Below the pieces are notes generated by a model, which did no database searches, was not told the DNA's origin, and saw only the letters and a list, made by a program, of their open reading frames with translations. The position numbers were made by a program, and so were the translations under genes. Of a stretch of 64,000 nucleotides of DNA, positions 53,389 to 62,952 are shown piece after piece; the stretch's first letter is position 1, and each line of letters opens with the position of its first letter. Where the stretch lies: assembly GCA_002840765.1 (NCBI GenBank), contig PHCE01000018.1, forward strand, positions 39,254 to 103,253, read 5' to 3'. The DNA comes from Betaproteobacteria bacterium HGW-Betaproteobacteria-7 (GTDB lineage: Bacteria > Pseudomonadota > Gammaproteobacteria > Burkholderiales > Rhodocyclaceae).

Positions 53389-54588
53389 CTAGACCCGCTC
53401 GAAGACGCCGGCCGCCCCCATGCCGGTGCCGATGCACATCGATACCAGGCCGTACCTGCCGCCGGTGCGCTGCATGCCGTGCAGCAGCGTTGCCGTGCGG
53501 ATAGCGCCGGTGGCGCCGAGCGGGTGGCCGAGGGCGATGGCGCCGCCCAGCGGATTGACCTTGGCCGGATTGATCTCGAGGTCGCGCATGACCGCCAGGG
53601 CCTGGGCGGCGAAGGCTTCGTTCAGTTCGATCCAGTCGAGATCATCCTGCTTGACGCCGGTCTGCTTCAACACCTTGGGAATGGCGGCGATCGGCCCGAT
53701 GCCCATGATTTCGGGCGCCACGCCGGCCACCGCAAAGCCGACGAAGCGGGCCAGGGGGGTGAGGTTGTACTGCTTGAGGATCTTTTCAGACACGAGCAGC
53801 ACGGCGCCGGCCCCGTCGGACATCTGCGAGGCATTGCCGGCGGTGACGGAACCCTTGCCAAAGAATACCGGCCGCGGCTTGGCCAGCCCTTCGCGGGTGC
53901 AGTCGGCACGCGGGCCTTCGTCGGTGTCGACGATTCGCTCGCGCAGACGCACCGCGCCGCTGGCGGAGTCGGGCAGGTAGTTGCGGATGGTGTGCGGCGT
54001 CGTCTCGGCCTTGAAGTGGCCGGCAGCGATGGCGGCGATGGCCTTCTGGTGCGAGGCCACGGCGAAGGCATCCTGCTCATCCCGCGAGATGTTCCAGCGC
54101 TGGGCGACCCGCTCGGCGGTCAGGCCCATGCCGTAGGCGATGGCGATGTTCTCGTCGGTGTCGAAGACGGCTGGGTTGAGCGAAACCTTGTTGCCCATCA
54201 TGTTGCTCATCAGGCTCATGGTCTCGGTGCCGGCGGCCAGCATCACGTCGGCTTCGCCCAGGCGGATGCGGTCGGCCGCCATGGCGACAGCCTGCAGGCC
54301 GGAAGAGCAGAAGCGGTTGATGGTCACCCCCGAAACGCTTTGCGGCAGGCCGGCCAGCAGCACGCCGATGCGGGCGACATTCATGCCCTGTTCGGCTTCC
54401 GGCATGGCGCAGCCGACGATGGCGTCATCGACCAGGGCCGGATCAATGGCCGGCACCTGGGCCATGACGGACCTCAAGGCATGGGCGAGCATGTCGTCCG
54501 GGCGGGTGGTCTTGAACATGCCGCCGCGCTTGCCGACAGGCAGGCGTGTGGCGGCGACGATATAGGCGTCTTGAATTTGTTTGCTCAT
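53389..54588 (-). CDS. fadA: acetyl-CoA C-acyltransferase (thiolase)
   Basis: Last step of beta-oxidation: 3-ketoacyl-CoA plus CoA gives acetyl-CoA and a shortened acyl-CoA. 399 residues. Acyl-accepting Cys in NRFCSSGLQAV, active-site His in ALGHPLGATGA and second Cys in SMCIGTGMGAAGVFE. It is the last gene of a four-gene minus-strand unit (ligase, ETF-QO, FadN-type enzyme, thiolase). A repeat-rich 84-base spacer separates it from the gene before. Confidence 0.95.
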   Translation of the reverse strand: MSKQIQDAYIVAATRLPVGKRGGMFKTTRPDDMLAHALRSVMAQVPAIDPALVDDAIVGCAMPEAEQGMNVARIGVLLAGLPQSVSGVTINRFCSSGLQAVAMAADRIRLGEADVMLAAGTETMSLMSNMMGNKVSLNPAVFDTDENIAIAYGMGLTAERVAQRWNISRDEQDAFAVASHQKAIAAIAAGHFKAETTPHTIRNYLPDSASGAVRLRERIVDTDEGPRADCTREGLAKPRPVFFGKGSVTAGNASQMSDGAGAVLLVSEKILKQYNLTPLARFVGFAVAGVAPEIMGIGPIAAIPKVLKQTGVKQDDLDWIELNEAFAAQALAVMRDLEINPAKVNPLGGAIALGHPLGATGAIRTATLLHGMQRTGGRYGLVSMCIGTGMGAAGVFERV

Positions 54589-54600
54589 CTGAGATCCTTT

Positions 54601-54677
54601 GGTAGTTGTTAGTTGCTAGTAGGTTTGAGTTGCCAGTTTTTTTGCTAGTAACTGGCAACTGACTACTGGCAACTAGT
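54601..54677. repeat. short interspersed direct and inverted repeats
   Basis: ACTGGCAACT occurs twice (54651-54660, 54665-54674) and its complement AGTTGCCAGT once (54628-54637). TTGCTAGTA occurs twice (54613, 54642). The inverted pair can form a 10-base stem with a 13-base loop. It lies in the spacer between two beta-oxidation genes and overlaps the stop of the upstream one. Confidence 0.75.
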
Positions 54678-57057
54678 TCCTAAGCGGTTTGCCGGTTTCC
54701 AGCATGTGCACGATGCGCTGGACAGTTTTATCTTCTTGCAGCAGGGCGAGGAACTCGCGGCGCTCGACGGCGAGCAGCCAGTCCTCGTCCACCAGCGTGC
54801 CCTGATCCACCTCGCCGCCGCACAGGGCCACCGCCAGGGAGCGGGCGACCCGGTAGTCGTGAGCGGAAATGAAACCGCCTTCCTTCATGTTCACCAGCGT
54901 CATTTCCAGCGTGGCAATGCCGGGACGGCCGGCGACCGGGATGTTGCGGGCGCGCAGCGGCGGGCGGTAGCCAGCCTCGGCCATGGCACGGGCGCGACGG
55001 ATGGCGATGTAGAGCAGCTCGTGGGGGTTGAAGACGATGTCGTCCGCTTCCCTGGCGAAGCCGAGTTCCTGTGCTTCCAGGGCGCTGGCGCTGGTCTTGG
55101 CCATGCTGACGGTCATGAAAGCGTTCTGCAGGAAGGGGAAGGGATCGTTACCGGCCTGGGTCGCCGCGACCTTGGCGGCGCTCAACGCGAATTCCTTGCA
55201 GCCGCCACCGGCCGGGATCAGCCCGACGCCGGCTTCGACCAGGCCGACGTAACTTTCCAGGGCCAGCACGCGGTGCGCCGCATGCATCACGAACTCACAA
55301 CCGCCACCGAGCGCCATGCCCTGTACGGCGGCGACGGTCGGCACCTGGGCGTACTTGATCTTGCCCGTGGCTTGCTGGAACTTGTTCAGATAGGCGTCGA
55401 GGAAGTCGATCGCCTTGTCCTTGCAGGCGTCAGCCACCTGCTTCAGGTTGGCGCCGACGGCGAAGGGCGCTTCGTGCCACAGCACCAGGCCGGCGAAATC
55501 CTTTTCGGCGCGGGCAACGGCTTCCAGCACGCCGTCCAGCACCTCGCCGCCGATGGCATGCATCTTCGCCTTGAAGGAGACGATGGCAATGCTCGTGTCG
55601 ACCGGGTGGGTCCACAGGCGCACGCCGTCGTTTTCCCAGATTGTGGTGCCGGGGTTGGCGGCGGCTTCGCTGAGGACGGTTTCCGGATAGAGTTGGCGGC
55701 CATACACCGCCAGCGTGGAGCGCGGCTTCAGGGTGCTCTCGGCGGCCGACCAGGAGCCGGCAGCCTCGTGCACACCGTCACGCTCGAAGACCCAGGCCGG
55801 CAGCGGCACGGAGCTCATTGTCAGGCCAGCGGCGATATCCGCCCGGATGGCGTCGGCGATGGTCTTCCAGCCAGCCGCCTGCCAGGTTTCGAAGGGGCCT
55901 TGCGCCCAGCCGAAGCCCCAGCGCAGGGCGAAATCGACGTCGCGGGCGTTGTCGGCGATATCTTCGAGATGGACGGCGATGTAGTGGAAAACGTCACGGA
56001 AGATGGCCCAGAGGAATTGCCCTTGCGGATGGCGTGCTTCACGCAGGCGCTTGAAACGCTCGGCCGGGTCCTTGAGCTTGAGGATTTCCTCGATCTCCGG
56101 CGCGACTTCGCCGACGGAGGGCAGGTAGGTGCCACTGCTCGGATCCAGTACCTGGATGTCCTTGCCCACCTTCTTGAAGATGCCGCCCTTGGTCTTCTGA
56201 CCGAGGGCGCCCTGGGCAATCAGTGCCGACAGCCAGCTCGGCGCCTGGTAGTAGGGGAACCACGGGTCATCGGGCAGCGTTTCGTGCATGGTGCGGATGA
56301 CATTGGTCATGGTGTCGAGGCCGACCACGTCCGCTGTGCGGTAGGTGGCGCTCTTGGCGCGACCGATCTTCGGGCCGGTCAGCGCGTCCACCGTGTCGAA
56401 GCCGAGGCCGAGGCGCTCGGTGTGATGCATGACCGCCAGAATCGAAAAGACGCCGACCCGGTTGGCGACGAAATTGGGGGTGTCCTTGGCGCGCACGATG
56501 CCCTTGCCCAGCCGGGAAACCAGCCAGGATTCCAGGTTGTCCAGCGTGGCGGCGTCGGTGTCGCGAGTGGCGATCAGTTCCACCAGCGCCATGTAGCGCG
56601 GCGGATTGAAGAAATGGATGCCGCAGAAGCGGTTGCGCGCTGTCGCCGGCAGGGTCTCGGCCAGACGGTTGATCGACAGGCCCGAAGTGTTGGAGGCGAT
56701 GATGGCGTTCGGCGCGATGTGCGGGGCGATCTTGCGGTAAAGGTCGTCCTTCCATTCCATCTTCTCGGCGATGGCCTCGATGATCAGATCGCATTCGGCG
56801 AGTTGCGCCAGATGCTCCTCGTAATTGGCCATGTCCACATGAGCCACGCGGCCCTTGCTGGCGAAGGGCGCGGGCTGCATTTTCTTGAGGCCGTCGATGG
56901 CCTTCTTGACGACGCCGTTCTTGTTGCCTTCCTTGGCCGGCAGGTCGAACAGCACCACCGGCACATCGGCATTGGCGAGATGGGCAGCGATCTGGGCGCC
57001 CATGACGCCGGCGCCCAGCACCGCGACGCGGCGGATCAGGAAATTCGGTCTTTGCAT
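54673..57057 (-). CDS. 3-hydroxyacyl-CoA dehydrogenase/enoyl-CoA hydratase (FadN-type)
   Basis: 794 residues doing hydration and dehydrogenation in beta-oxidation. Domain order is dehydrogenase first (NAD site VAVLGAGVMGAQIAAHLANADVPVVLFD; IASNTSGLSI; FCGIHFFNPPRYM), then a second dehydrogenase-like part, then the crotonase domain (GMALGGGCEFVMHAAHRVLA, AGVGLIPAGGGCKE). This is the FadN order, reversed from E. coli FadB. The ATG at 57057 has GGAG 6 bases upstream and is preferred over the ATG four codons earlier. It lies 63 bases after the ETF-QO gene. Confidence 0.93.
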   Translation of the reverse strand: MQRPNFLIRRVAVLGAGVMGAQIAAHLANADVPVVLFDLPAKEGNKNGVVKKAIDGLKKMQPAPFASKGRVAHVDMANYEEHLAQLAECDLIIEAIAEKMEWKDDLYRKIAPHIAPNAIIASNTSGLSINRLAETLPATARNRFCGIHFFNPPRYMALVELIATRDTDAATLDNLESWLVSRLGKGIVRAKDTPNFVANRVGVFSILAVMHHTERLGLGFDTVDALTGPKIGRAKSATYRTADVVGLDTMTNVIRTMHETLPDDPWFPYYQAPSWLSALIAQGALGQKTKGGIFKKVGKDIQVLDPSSGTYLPSVGEVAPEIEEILKLKDPAERFKRLREARHPQGQFLWAIFRDVFHYIAVHLEDIADNARDVDFALRWGFGWAQGPFETWQAAGWKTIADAIRADIAAGLTMSSVPLPAWVFERDGVHEAAGSWSAAESTLKPRSTLAVYGRQLYPETVLSEAAANPGTTIWENDGVRLWTHPVDTSIAIVSFKAKMHAIGGEVLDGVLEAVARAEKDFAGLVLWHEAPFAVGANLKQVADACKDKAIDFLDAYLNKFQQATGKIKYAQVPTVAAVQGMALGGGCEFVMHAAHRVLALESYVGLVEAGVGLIPAGGGCKEFALSAAKVAATQAGNDPFPFLQNAFMTVSMAKTSASALEAQELGFAREADDIVFNPHELLYIAIRRARAMAEAGYRPPLRARNIPVAGRPGIATLEMTLVNMKEGGFISAHDYRVARSLAVALCGGEVDQGTLVDEDWLLAVERREFLALLQEDKTVQRIVHMLETGKPLRN

Positions 57058-57120
57058 TAATGTCTCCATTGACTAAAGGTTTCGCCGAAATTCGGCGAAA
57101 CGTGAAACTCCGGTTGTGAC

Positions 57121-58755
57121 TTACATGTTCGGGTAGTTCGGCCCGCCGCTGCCTTCCGGAACCGTCCACACGATGTTCTGGGTCGGATCCTTGATCTCGC
57201 AGGTCTTGCAGTGAAGGCAGTTCTGGGCGTTGATCTGCAGGCGCGGATTTTTCTCTTCCTCGCCGACGATTTCGTACACGCCGGCCGGGCAATAGCGCGT
57301 TTCAGGGGCGCCGAAACGGGCAAGATTGATGTCGATCGGTGCCGTACTGTCCTTGAGTTGCAAGTGGCAGCGCTGGTTTTCCTCGTGGTTGGTGGCCGAG
57401 AGGAAGACCGAAGACAGTCGGTCGAAAGTGAGCTTGCCGTCCGGCTTGGGATAGGTGATCGGCGAGCAGGCGGACTTCTCCTGCAACGCCGTGTGGTCGG
57501 CGTGGTGACCCAGAGTCCACGGTGCCTTGCCGCGGAACAGGAAGGTGTCGATGGCACCCAGCGCCAGACCGGCCCATAGCCCATGCTTGAAGCCCGGACG
57601 GATGTTGCGCACGGCGTGCAGTTCCGGCCATACCCAGCTCTGTTCGAGGCGGGTGCGGTAGGCGGTCGCTTCGTTGCCGGCGTCGGTCTGCAGCAGCTCG
57701 AAGACAGCTTCGGCGGCCAGCATGCCGGACTTCATGGCGGTGTGGCTGCCCTTGATCTTGGCGACGTTGAGGAAGCCGGCGGTATCGCCGATCAGCAGCC
57801 CGCCGGGGAAGCTGAGCTTGGGAATCGACTGCAGCCCGCCTTCGGACAGCGCCCGGGCGCCGTAGGCGATGCGCCGTCCACCCTCGAAGGTGGCGCGGAT
57901 GGCCGGGTGGGTCTTGAAGCGCTGGAATTCCTCGTAGGGCGACAGCCAGGGATTCTGGTAATCCAGCCCGACGACGAAGCCAACGGCGACCTGGTTGTCT
58001 TCCAGATGGTAGAGGAAGGAGCCGCCGTAGGTGTCGGCAGCCAGGGGCCAGCCAACGGTATGCACGATCTTGCCGGGCTGATGGCGGGCCGGATCGACTT
58101 CCCACAGTTCCTTGATGCCGATGCCGTAGGTCTGCGGCTGGACGCCGTCACGCAATTGAAAGCGGTCGAAGAGCATCTGCGTCAGCGAGCCACGGCAGCC
58201 TTCGGCGAAGATCGTCTGGCGCGCATGCAGTTCCATGCCCGGCTGGTAGTTGGCGGTGGGCTCGCCGTCCTTGCCGATGCCCATGTCGCCGGTCGCCACG
58301 CCCTTGACCGAGCCATCCTCGTGGTAGAGCACTTCGGCGGCGGCGAAACCGGGGTAGATTTCGACGCCCAGGGCTTCCGCCTGCTCGGCCAGCCAGCGAC
58401 AGAGATTTCCGAGGCTGATGATGTGGTTGCCGGCGTTGTGCATCTGCGGCGGTGTCGGCAGCTTCCAGGCCTTGCCTTGGGTGAGGAAGAGAAAGCTGTC
58501 GTCGCCGGCCGGGGTATGCAGTGGTGCACCGCGCTCGCGCCAGTCCGGCAGGAGTTCGTCCAGGGCGCGGGTCTCGAAGCAGGCGCCGGAGAGGCTGTGG
58601 GCGCCGACTTCCGAGCCCTTTTCCAGGACGCAGACGGAGACTTCGGTGCCCGACTCGGCGGCCCGCTGTTTGGCGCGGATCGCGGCGGCCAGCCCGGCAG
58701 GGCCAGCGCCGACGATCACCACGTCGTATTCCATGCAATCGCGTTCGCTACTCAT
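57121..58755 (-). CDS. electron transfer flavoprotein-ubiquinone oxidoreductase
   Basis: Passes electrons from acyl-CoA dehydrogenases, via ETF, to the quinone pool at the inner membrane. 544 residues. FAD site YDVVIVGAGPAGLAAAIRAKQ; quinone/membrane region GGLQSIPKLSFPGGLLIGD; and C-terminal [4Fe-4S] cysteines (YCPAGVYE, NCLHCKTCEIKDP). It starts 5 bases after the ligase gene. ETF itself and an acyl-CoA dehydrogenase are not in the window. Confidence 0.95.
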   Translation of the reverse strand: MSSERDCMEYDVVIVGAGPAGLAAAIRAKQRAAESGTEVSVCVLEKGSEVGAHSLSGACFETRALDELLPDWRERGAPLHTPAGDDSFLFLTQGKAWKLPTPPQMHNAGNHIISLGNLCRWLAEQAEALGVEIYPGFAAAEVLYHEDGSVKGVATGDMGIGKDGEPTANYQPGMELHARQTIFAEGCRGSLTQMLFDRFQLRDGVQPQTYGIGIKELWEVDPARHQPGKIVHTVGWPLAADTYGGSFLYHLEDNQVAVGFVVGLDYQNPWLSPYEEFQRFKTHPAIRATFEGGRRIAYGARALSEGGLQSIPKLSFPGGLLIGDTAGFLNVAKIKGSHTAMKSGMLAAEAVFELLQTDAGNEATAYRTRLEQSWVWPELHAVRNIRPGFKHGLWAGLALGAIDTFLFRGKAPWTLGHHADHTALQEKSACSPITYPKPDGKLTFDRLSSVFLSATNHEENQRCHLQLKDSTAPIDINLARFGAPETRYCPAGVYEIVGEEEKNPRLQINAQNCLHCKTCEIKDPTQNIVWTVPEGSGGPNYPNM

Positions 58756-58760
58756 GGCGC

Positions 58761-60413
58761 TCAGCTCGTTGTGCCAGGTTGCTGTTCGCGCAGGACCCGC
58801 TTGTTGAGCTTGCCAACGCTAGTTCGGGCGAGCTGGCCGACGAAGCGCACGTGTTCGGGAACGCCGAACTTGGAGATATGGCCGGTTTCGGCAAAGCCGC
58901 GGACATGGGCCTTGATCTCTTCCGCGGAGACCTTGCCGGCGAAATCCGGCTTGAGAACCACCAGTGCGTAGGGGCGTTCCCCCCATTTTTCGTCCGGCAT
59001 GGCAATCACGGCGGCTTCGCTGACTGCGGGATGGCGGCCGATCAGGTCTTCCAGTTCGAGCGAGGAAACCCACTCGCCGCCGGTCTTGATGACATCCTTG
59101 ATGCGGTCGGTCACTTGCAGGTAGCCCCGCGCATCAATGTGCCCGACGTCCTGGGTGTGCAGCCAGCCACTTTCCCAGAGCTGTTCCGAGGCTTCCGGAT
59201 TGTTCAGGTAACCCTGCGTCAGCCACGGGGTGCGGACGACGACTTCGCCGGTGCTCGTGCCGTCCCTGGGTGCCGGCAGCATGTCACCATCCACCGTCTG
59301 CAGGTCGACCAGCGGGATCGGTCGGCCCGTCTTGGTGCGGATGGTCGCCTGATCGCCGAGGGAGGCTTCCAGGTCGCTGGCTTCCAGTTGGGCCAGCGTC
59401 AGGATCGGACAGGTTTCCGACATGCCATAACCGGTGAACACATCGATTCCCCGTTCCAGGGCGGCGCCGGCCAGGGCGGTGGTCAGGGCCGAGCCGCCGA
59501 TCACCACCTTCCAGCCGGAGAGATCGATTGAAGCGCCTTCCGGGCTGGCCAGCAACATGTGCAGGATGGTCGGAACGCAATGGGAAAAGGTGACCTTTTC
59601 CTGGGTGATCAGCTTGAGGATGCTGGCCGGCTGGTAGCGTCCCGGGTAGACCTGTTTGACGCCGGCCAATGTGGCGACGTAAGGAAGCCCCCAGGCATGG
59701 ACGTGGAACATCGGCGTCAGCGGCATATAGACGTCGTCCCGATGGAAGCGCCCCTGGTTGGGTGCCAGGCCGAGCGCGCCGGAGACGGCCAGGGTATGCA
59801 GCACCAGCTGCCGGTGGCTGAAGTAAACGCCCTTCGGCAGGCCGGTGGTGCCGGTGGTGTAGAAGGTGGTGGCGCGGGTGTTTTCGTCAAAATCCGGGAA
59901 GCTGAACTCGTCACTGCTGGCGGCCAGCAACGATTCGTACTCGGCTTTGAAACCGTCGGGGAGGGAGGTGTCATCGTCGGCCAGCAGGATGAAGGTATTG
60001 ACCGTGGTCAATTGACCGCGGATCTGCTCGAGGACAGGCAGGAATTCCCGGTTGACCAGCAACACGTCGGCGCCGGCATGGTTGATGGTGTACAGGATCT
60101 GATCCGGTGACAGGCGGATATTCACCGTCAGCAGCACCGCGCCCAGCATTGGCACGGCAAAAAAGCATTCCAGATAACGATGGCTGTCCCAATCCATCAC
60201 CGCCACCGTTTTTCCCATTTCTACGCCGTGGCGGGTCAAGCCATTGCCCAGGCGCTGGAGGCGGCCGGCAAATTCACGGTAGGTATGACGACGCTTGTCG
60301 GCGTAGATGATTTCCTGGTCCGGTGCTACCGCCAGTGGGGTGTGCAGGAGTTGCTTGATCAGCAGGGGGTAGCCATAGGCGGAAGGCGTGCTCTGAATCA
60401 GATTGTCTTGCAT
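58761..60413 (-). CDS. acyl-CoA synthetase (AMP-forming, AlkK-like)
   Basis: Activates a carboxylic acid to its CoA thioester with ATP. 550 residues from ATG 60413 (GGAG site). P-loop-like motif [26 protein letters not shown], and C-terminal hinge/Lys region [21 protein letters not shown] and GKLNKRVLR. It resembles medium-chain (AlkK-type) ligases by its length and opening ([20 protein letters not shown]). First gene of the beta-oxidation unit; divergent from the AraC-type regulator across 254 bases, where I see no sigma54-type promoter. Confidence 0.9.
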   Translation of the reverse strand: MQDNLIQSTPSAYGYPLLIKQLLHTPLAVAPDQEIIYADKRRHTYREFAGRLQRLGNGLTRHGVEMGKTVAVMDWDSHRYLECFFAVPMLGAVLLTVNIRLSPDQILYTINHAGADVLLVNREFLPVLEQIRGQLTTVNTFILLADDDTSLPDGFKAEYESLLAASSDEFSFPDFDENTRATTFYTTGTTGLPKGVYFSHRQLVLHTLAVSGALGLAPNQGRFHRDDVYMPLTPMFHVHAWGLPYVATLAGVKQVYPGRYQPASILKLITQEKVTFSHCVPTILHMLLASPEGASIDLSGWKVVIGGSALTTALAGAALERGIDVFTGYGMSETCPILTLAQLEASDLEASLGDQATIRTKTGRPIPLVDLQTVDGDMLPAPRDGTSTGEVVVRTPWLTQGYLNNPEASEQLWESGWLHTQDVGHIDARGYLQVTDRIKDVIKTGGEWVSSLELEDLIGRHPAVSEAAVIAMPDEKWGERPYALVVLKPDFAGKVSAEEIKAHVRGFAETGHISKFGVPEHVRFVGQLARTSVGKLNKRVLREQQPGTTS

Positions 60414-60667
60414 GATTGTTTGTCTCCGTACGTGAACGTTGTTATCTGGAAATTGGTGCCTTAAATGAATGTGCCGATCGGGCCGAATGATTTGGCTGGG
60501 AAGCGATCGGAAACAGGGGCAAATTTCTCCGTTTGCCGTCAATACATCTTTGAATTCCTTTTGGATTCTACGAACTGCGTAGCAGTAGCGGCTTGCCGGT
60601 CATGCCTAATTGATTGCACAATCGGCCAATATTGAGCACCGATGTTCTATGGAGAGCGATTGATCAA

Positions 60668-61672
60668 ATGCCAGAAATTACCTCGATCACGGTACCCATC
60701 AGCTTCGTCCGCGACCTTCTGGCGGCCGTGCACGATCCGCTGAAACGTCGGGGCCTTATCGAAAAGGCGGGGATTGCTCCGCTCTTGCTGGAAGAGGGGT
60801 CAGCACGGGTGACGGCGGAGCAGTTCTCGATCTTGTATCGCCTGGTGGCCCGCGAGCTGGACGATGAACTGCCGGGTATGTTCGCGCGGCCGGTGCGGGG
60901 CGGGGCGTTCAAGCTGCTGTGCCTGAGCATGCTCGATTCCACCAGCCTGCGCATCGCCATTTACCGCTTGAGTCGCTTCATGCGCCTGGTGGTCGATGAT
61001 TTCAGCGTCGACCTGTCCGTGCATGGCGACCTGGTGCGTGTTGCCCTGATGCCGAGCGGTACCACGCCGGTGCTCAAGGTCTTCGCCCAGGAAGTCATGC
61101 TCAAGCTCATCCATGGCGTCGTTTCCTGGCTGGTCGGCCGGAAGATGCCCGTGGCCCGGGTCGATCTTAGCTATTCCCGGCCCGAGCATGCTTCCGTCTA
61201 TGTCTTTCTCTATCCGGGAGCGGCCTGTTTCGACCAGGCGCAGACGGCGCTCTACTTTGAAGCAAAGGATCTGGAGGCACCGGTGCGCCAGACCAAGAGG
61301 AGCTTGACGGATTTTCTCAAGCGGGCGCCGGCGGATTGGCTGTTCGTATCGTTCGCCGAGCACATCGTCAGCCATCACGTGCGCGAGTGTCTGGAGAAAC
61401 ATCTGGATCGGCCGACGGCCATCGCCGATGTGGCCAAGGCCCTGCATTTTTCCGTGCGTACCCTGTCGCGGCGGCTGGATGCGGAAGGGGCGACCTTTCA
61501 GGGCATCAAGGACGAGTTGCGGCGCGATGTCGCCATTCAGCGCCTGACCAAGACCGATACGCCGATTGCGGTGATCGGTGCCGAAGTCGGCTTTGATGAC
61601 CCGACGACTTTCCATCGGGCCTTCAAAAAATGGACGGGCAGTACGCCGGGGGCCTACCGTACCAGCACATGA
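60668..61672 (+). CDS. AraC-family transcriptional regulator
   Basis: 334 residues from ATG 60668 (a TTG at 60614 would add 18). The N-terminal region (residues 20-190) has the arabinose-binding-like domain pattern of OruR/ArgR-type AraC proteins (RLVARELDDELPGMFARPVRGGAFKLLCLSML). The C-terminal double HTH is clear: PTAIADVAKALHFSVRTLSRRLDAEG and TPIAVIGAEVGFDDPTTFHRAFKKWTG. By position it probably controls the divergent acyl-CoA ligase operon. The effector is unknown. Confidence 0.92.
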   Translation: MPEITSITVPISFVRDLLAAVHDPLKRRGLIEKAGIAPLLLEEGSARVTAEQFSILYRLVARELDDELPGMFARPVRGGAFKLLCLSMLDSTSLRIAIYRLSRFMRLVVDDFSVDLSVHGDLVRVALMPSGTTPVLKVFAQEVMLKLIHGVVSWLVGRKMPVARVDLSYSRPEHASVYVFLYPGAACFDQAQTALYFEAKDLEAPVRQTKRSLTDFLKRAPADWLFVSFAEHIVSHHVRECLEKHLDRPTAIADVAKALHFSVRTLSRRLDAEGATFQGIKDELRRDVAIQRLTKTDTPIAVIGAEVGFDDPTTFHRAFKKWTGSTPGAYRTST

Positions 61673-61783
61673 CTCGCTTCTTGCAGTTTGGCGGATTCTG
61701 CAATTACTTCGGCGTGGGCTGCCAACAGGCGGCGGGGTGTCTTGCCGTAAGCTCGCGAGCTGCTAATTCTCCTGGTTCGGATC

Positions 61784-61996
61784 GTGAAGCGTTCGTGGTT
61801 TTCTTTGGCCGTCGGCTGCCTGTTGGCGCTCGTGATTAACAGTTTCACGGCCCGGCCGCTGTTGGGGGATAGCTTCCACCCGCAACGCTTCGAGCAAGCA
61901 GCGGGATCCGGATCGATGAGTGAGTCCGCCGCCTTGATCGGTCGCCGTGAGTCGCCAGGCGCCACCCGGCTTGCCCTGCAGGCGGCTGGCCAATGA
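61784..61996 (+). CDS. possible small exported protein (70 aa)
   Basis: Starts at GTG 61784 (MKRSWFSLAVGCLLALVINSF: basic start then a hydrophobic segment, like a signal anchor) and ends with a TGA that overlaps the ATG of the next gene (ATGA). The rest (residues 25-70) shows no domain. Overlap with the hydrolase gene hints at real coupling, but the ribosome site is poor and coding evidence is modest. Uncertain. Confidence 0.4.
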   Translation: MKRSWFSLAVGCLLALVINSFTARPLLGDSFHPQRFEQAAGSGSMSESAALIGRRESPGATRLALQAAGQ

Positions 61997-62862
61997 GCGC
62001 CACGGTCATCCTGCCGAACGGCATCCAACTCGCCTACGAATCCTTCGGCGACGAGGAGGCCCCGGTCATTTTGCTGATCATGGGCCTCGGCTCCCAACTG
62101 GTCCGCTGGAACATCGAACTGTGCGAAGAACTGGTGGCCATGGGTTACCGGGTCATCCGCTTCGACAACCGGGATTGCGGTCGTTCGAGCCACCTGGATG
62201 GCGCCTTTGTGCCGGCCATCGGCGGTGGCACGCCATTGGCCGTTCCCTATGCGCTGGAAGACATGGCCGCCGATGCCGTCGGGCTGCTCAACGCCCTTGG
62301 CATCGTTGCCGCCCATGTGGCGGGGGCATCCTTGGGTGGGGCGGTGGCGCAGCTGGTTGCCGCCGGCAATCCTGAACGCACCCTCTCGCTCACCAGCATC
62401 ATGTCGTCGAGTGGCAATCCGGCATTGCCGCCGCCGACGCCCACTGCCGCGCAAGCGCTGTTTGCTCCGCTGCCCCGGGAATTGACCCGGGACAACGTCG
62501 TTGCCGATGCCATCCAGCGCTTTCGCACCATCAGCAGCCCGGCTTATCCGACCGATGAGGAGCGTCTGCGCTGGATGTTCGGGCTGGAATATGACCGCGG
62601 TTTCAATCCCCGTGGCGTGGTCCGCCAGTTGGGCGCACTGATCGCCAACGGCGACCGGCGTCCCCTGCTGCGGACCATCGCGGTGCCGACTGTCGTTGTC
62701 CACGGTCGCGAGGATCCGCTCATCCGCGTGGCCTGCGGCGAGGACGTCGCCCGCAGCATTCCGCGAGCACGCCTGGAAGTCATCGACGGCATGGGGCACG
62801 ACTTGCCGCTGGCCCTGACCCACCGCATTGCCGAAGCGATTGCGGCGGCTGGTCAGGCCTGA
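61993..62862 (+). CDS. alpha/beta hydrolase
   Basis: 289 residues. Oxyanion-hole region LIMGLGSQLVRWN, nucleophile elbow GASLGG, Asp in VHGREDPLI, His in DGMGHDLPL. The family is like the many esterases with LANGIQLAYE-type openings (here LPNGIQLAYESFGDEEAPVILLIMG). The substrate is unknown. Its place near the AraC gene and beta-oxidation operon may point to ester or lactone hydrolysis feeding that pathway. Confidence 0.9.
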   Translation: MSATVILPNGIQLAYESFGDEEAPVILLIMGLGSQLVRWNIELCEELVAMGYRVIRFDNRDCGRSSHLDGAFVPAIGGGTPLAVPYALEDMAADAVGLLNALGIVAAHVAGASLGGAVAQLVAAGNPERTLSLTSIMSSSGNPALPPPTPTAAQALFAPLPRELTRDNVVADAIQRFRTISSPAYPTDEERLRWMFGLEYDRGFNPRGVVRQLGALIANGDRRPLLRTIAVPTVVVHGREDPLIRVACGEDVARSIPRARLEVIDGMGHDLPLALTHRIAEAIAAAGQA

Positions 62863-62952
62863 TCAGACCTGAATTTTGCGGGCCGCGGACGCGGCGAGTT
62901 TGGGGCGAATCTTGCGCTGATTCTGCTCAGGATCACCCCCCGAATCTGGCGG

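Noticed and set aside
54706..57060. Open frame of 784 codons on the plus strand opposite the FadN-type gene
   Set aside because: It mirrors the real gene in a high-GC reverse frame, and its product has no domain; the minus-strand protein has full family motifs.
57583..58971. Plus-strand frame opposite the ETF-QO gene
   Set aside because: Shadow of a clearly coding minus-strand gene; no recognisable domain.
60414..60667. Possible sigma54 promoter for the acyl-CoA ligase operon
   Set aside because: No GG-N10-GC spacing was found on the minus strand in this gap.
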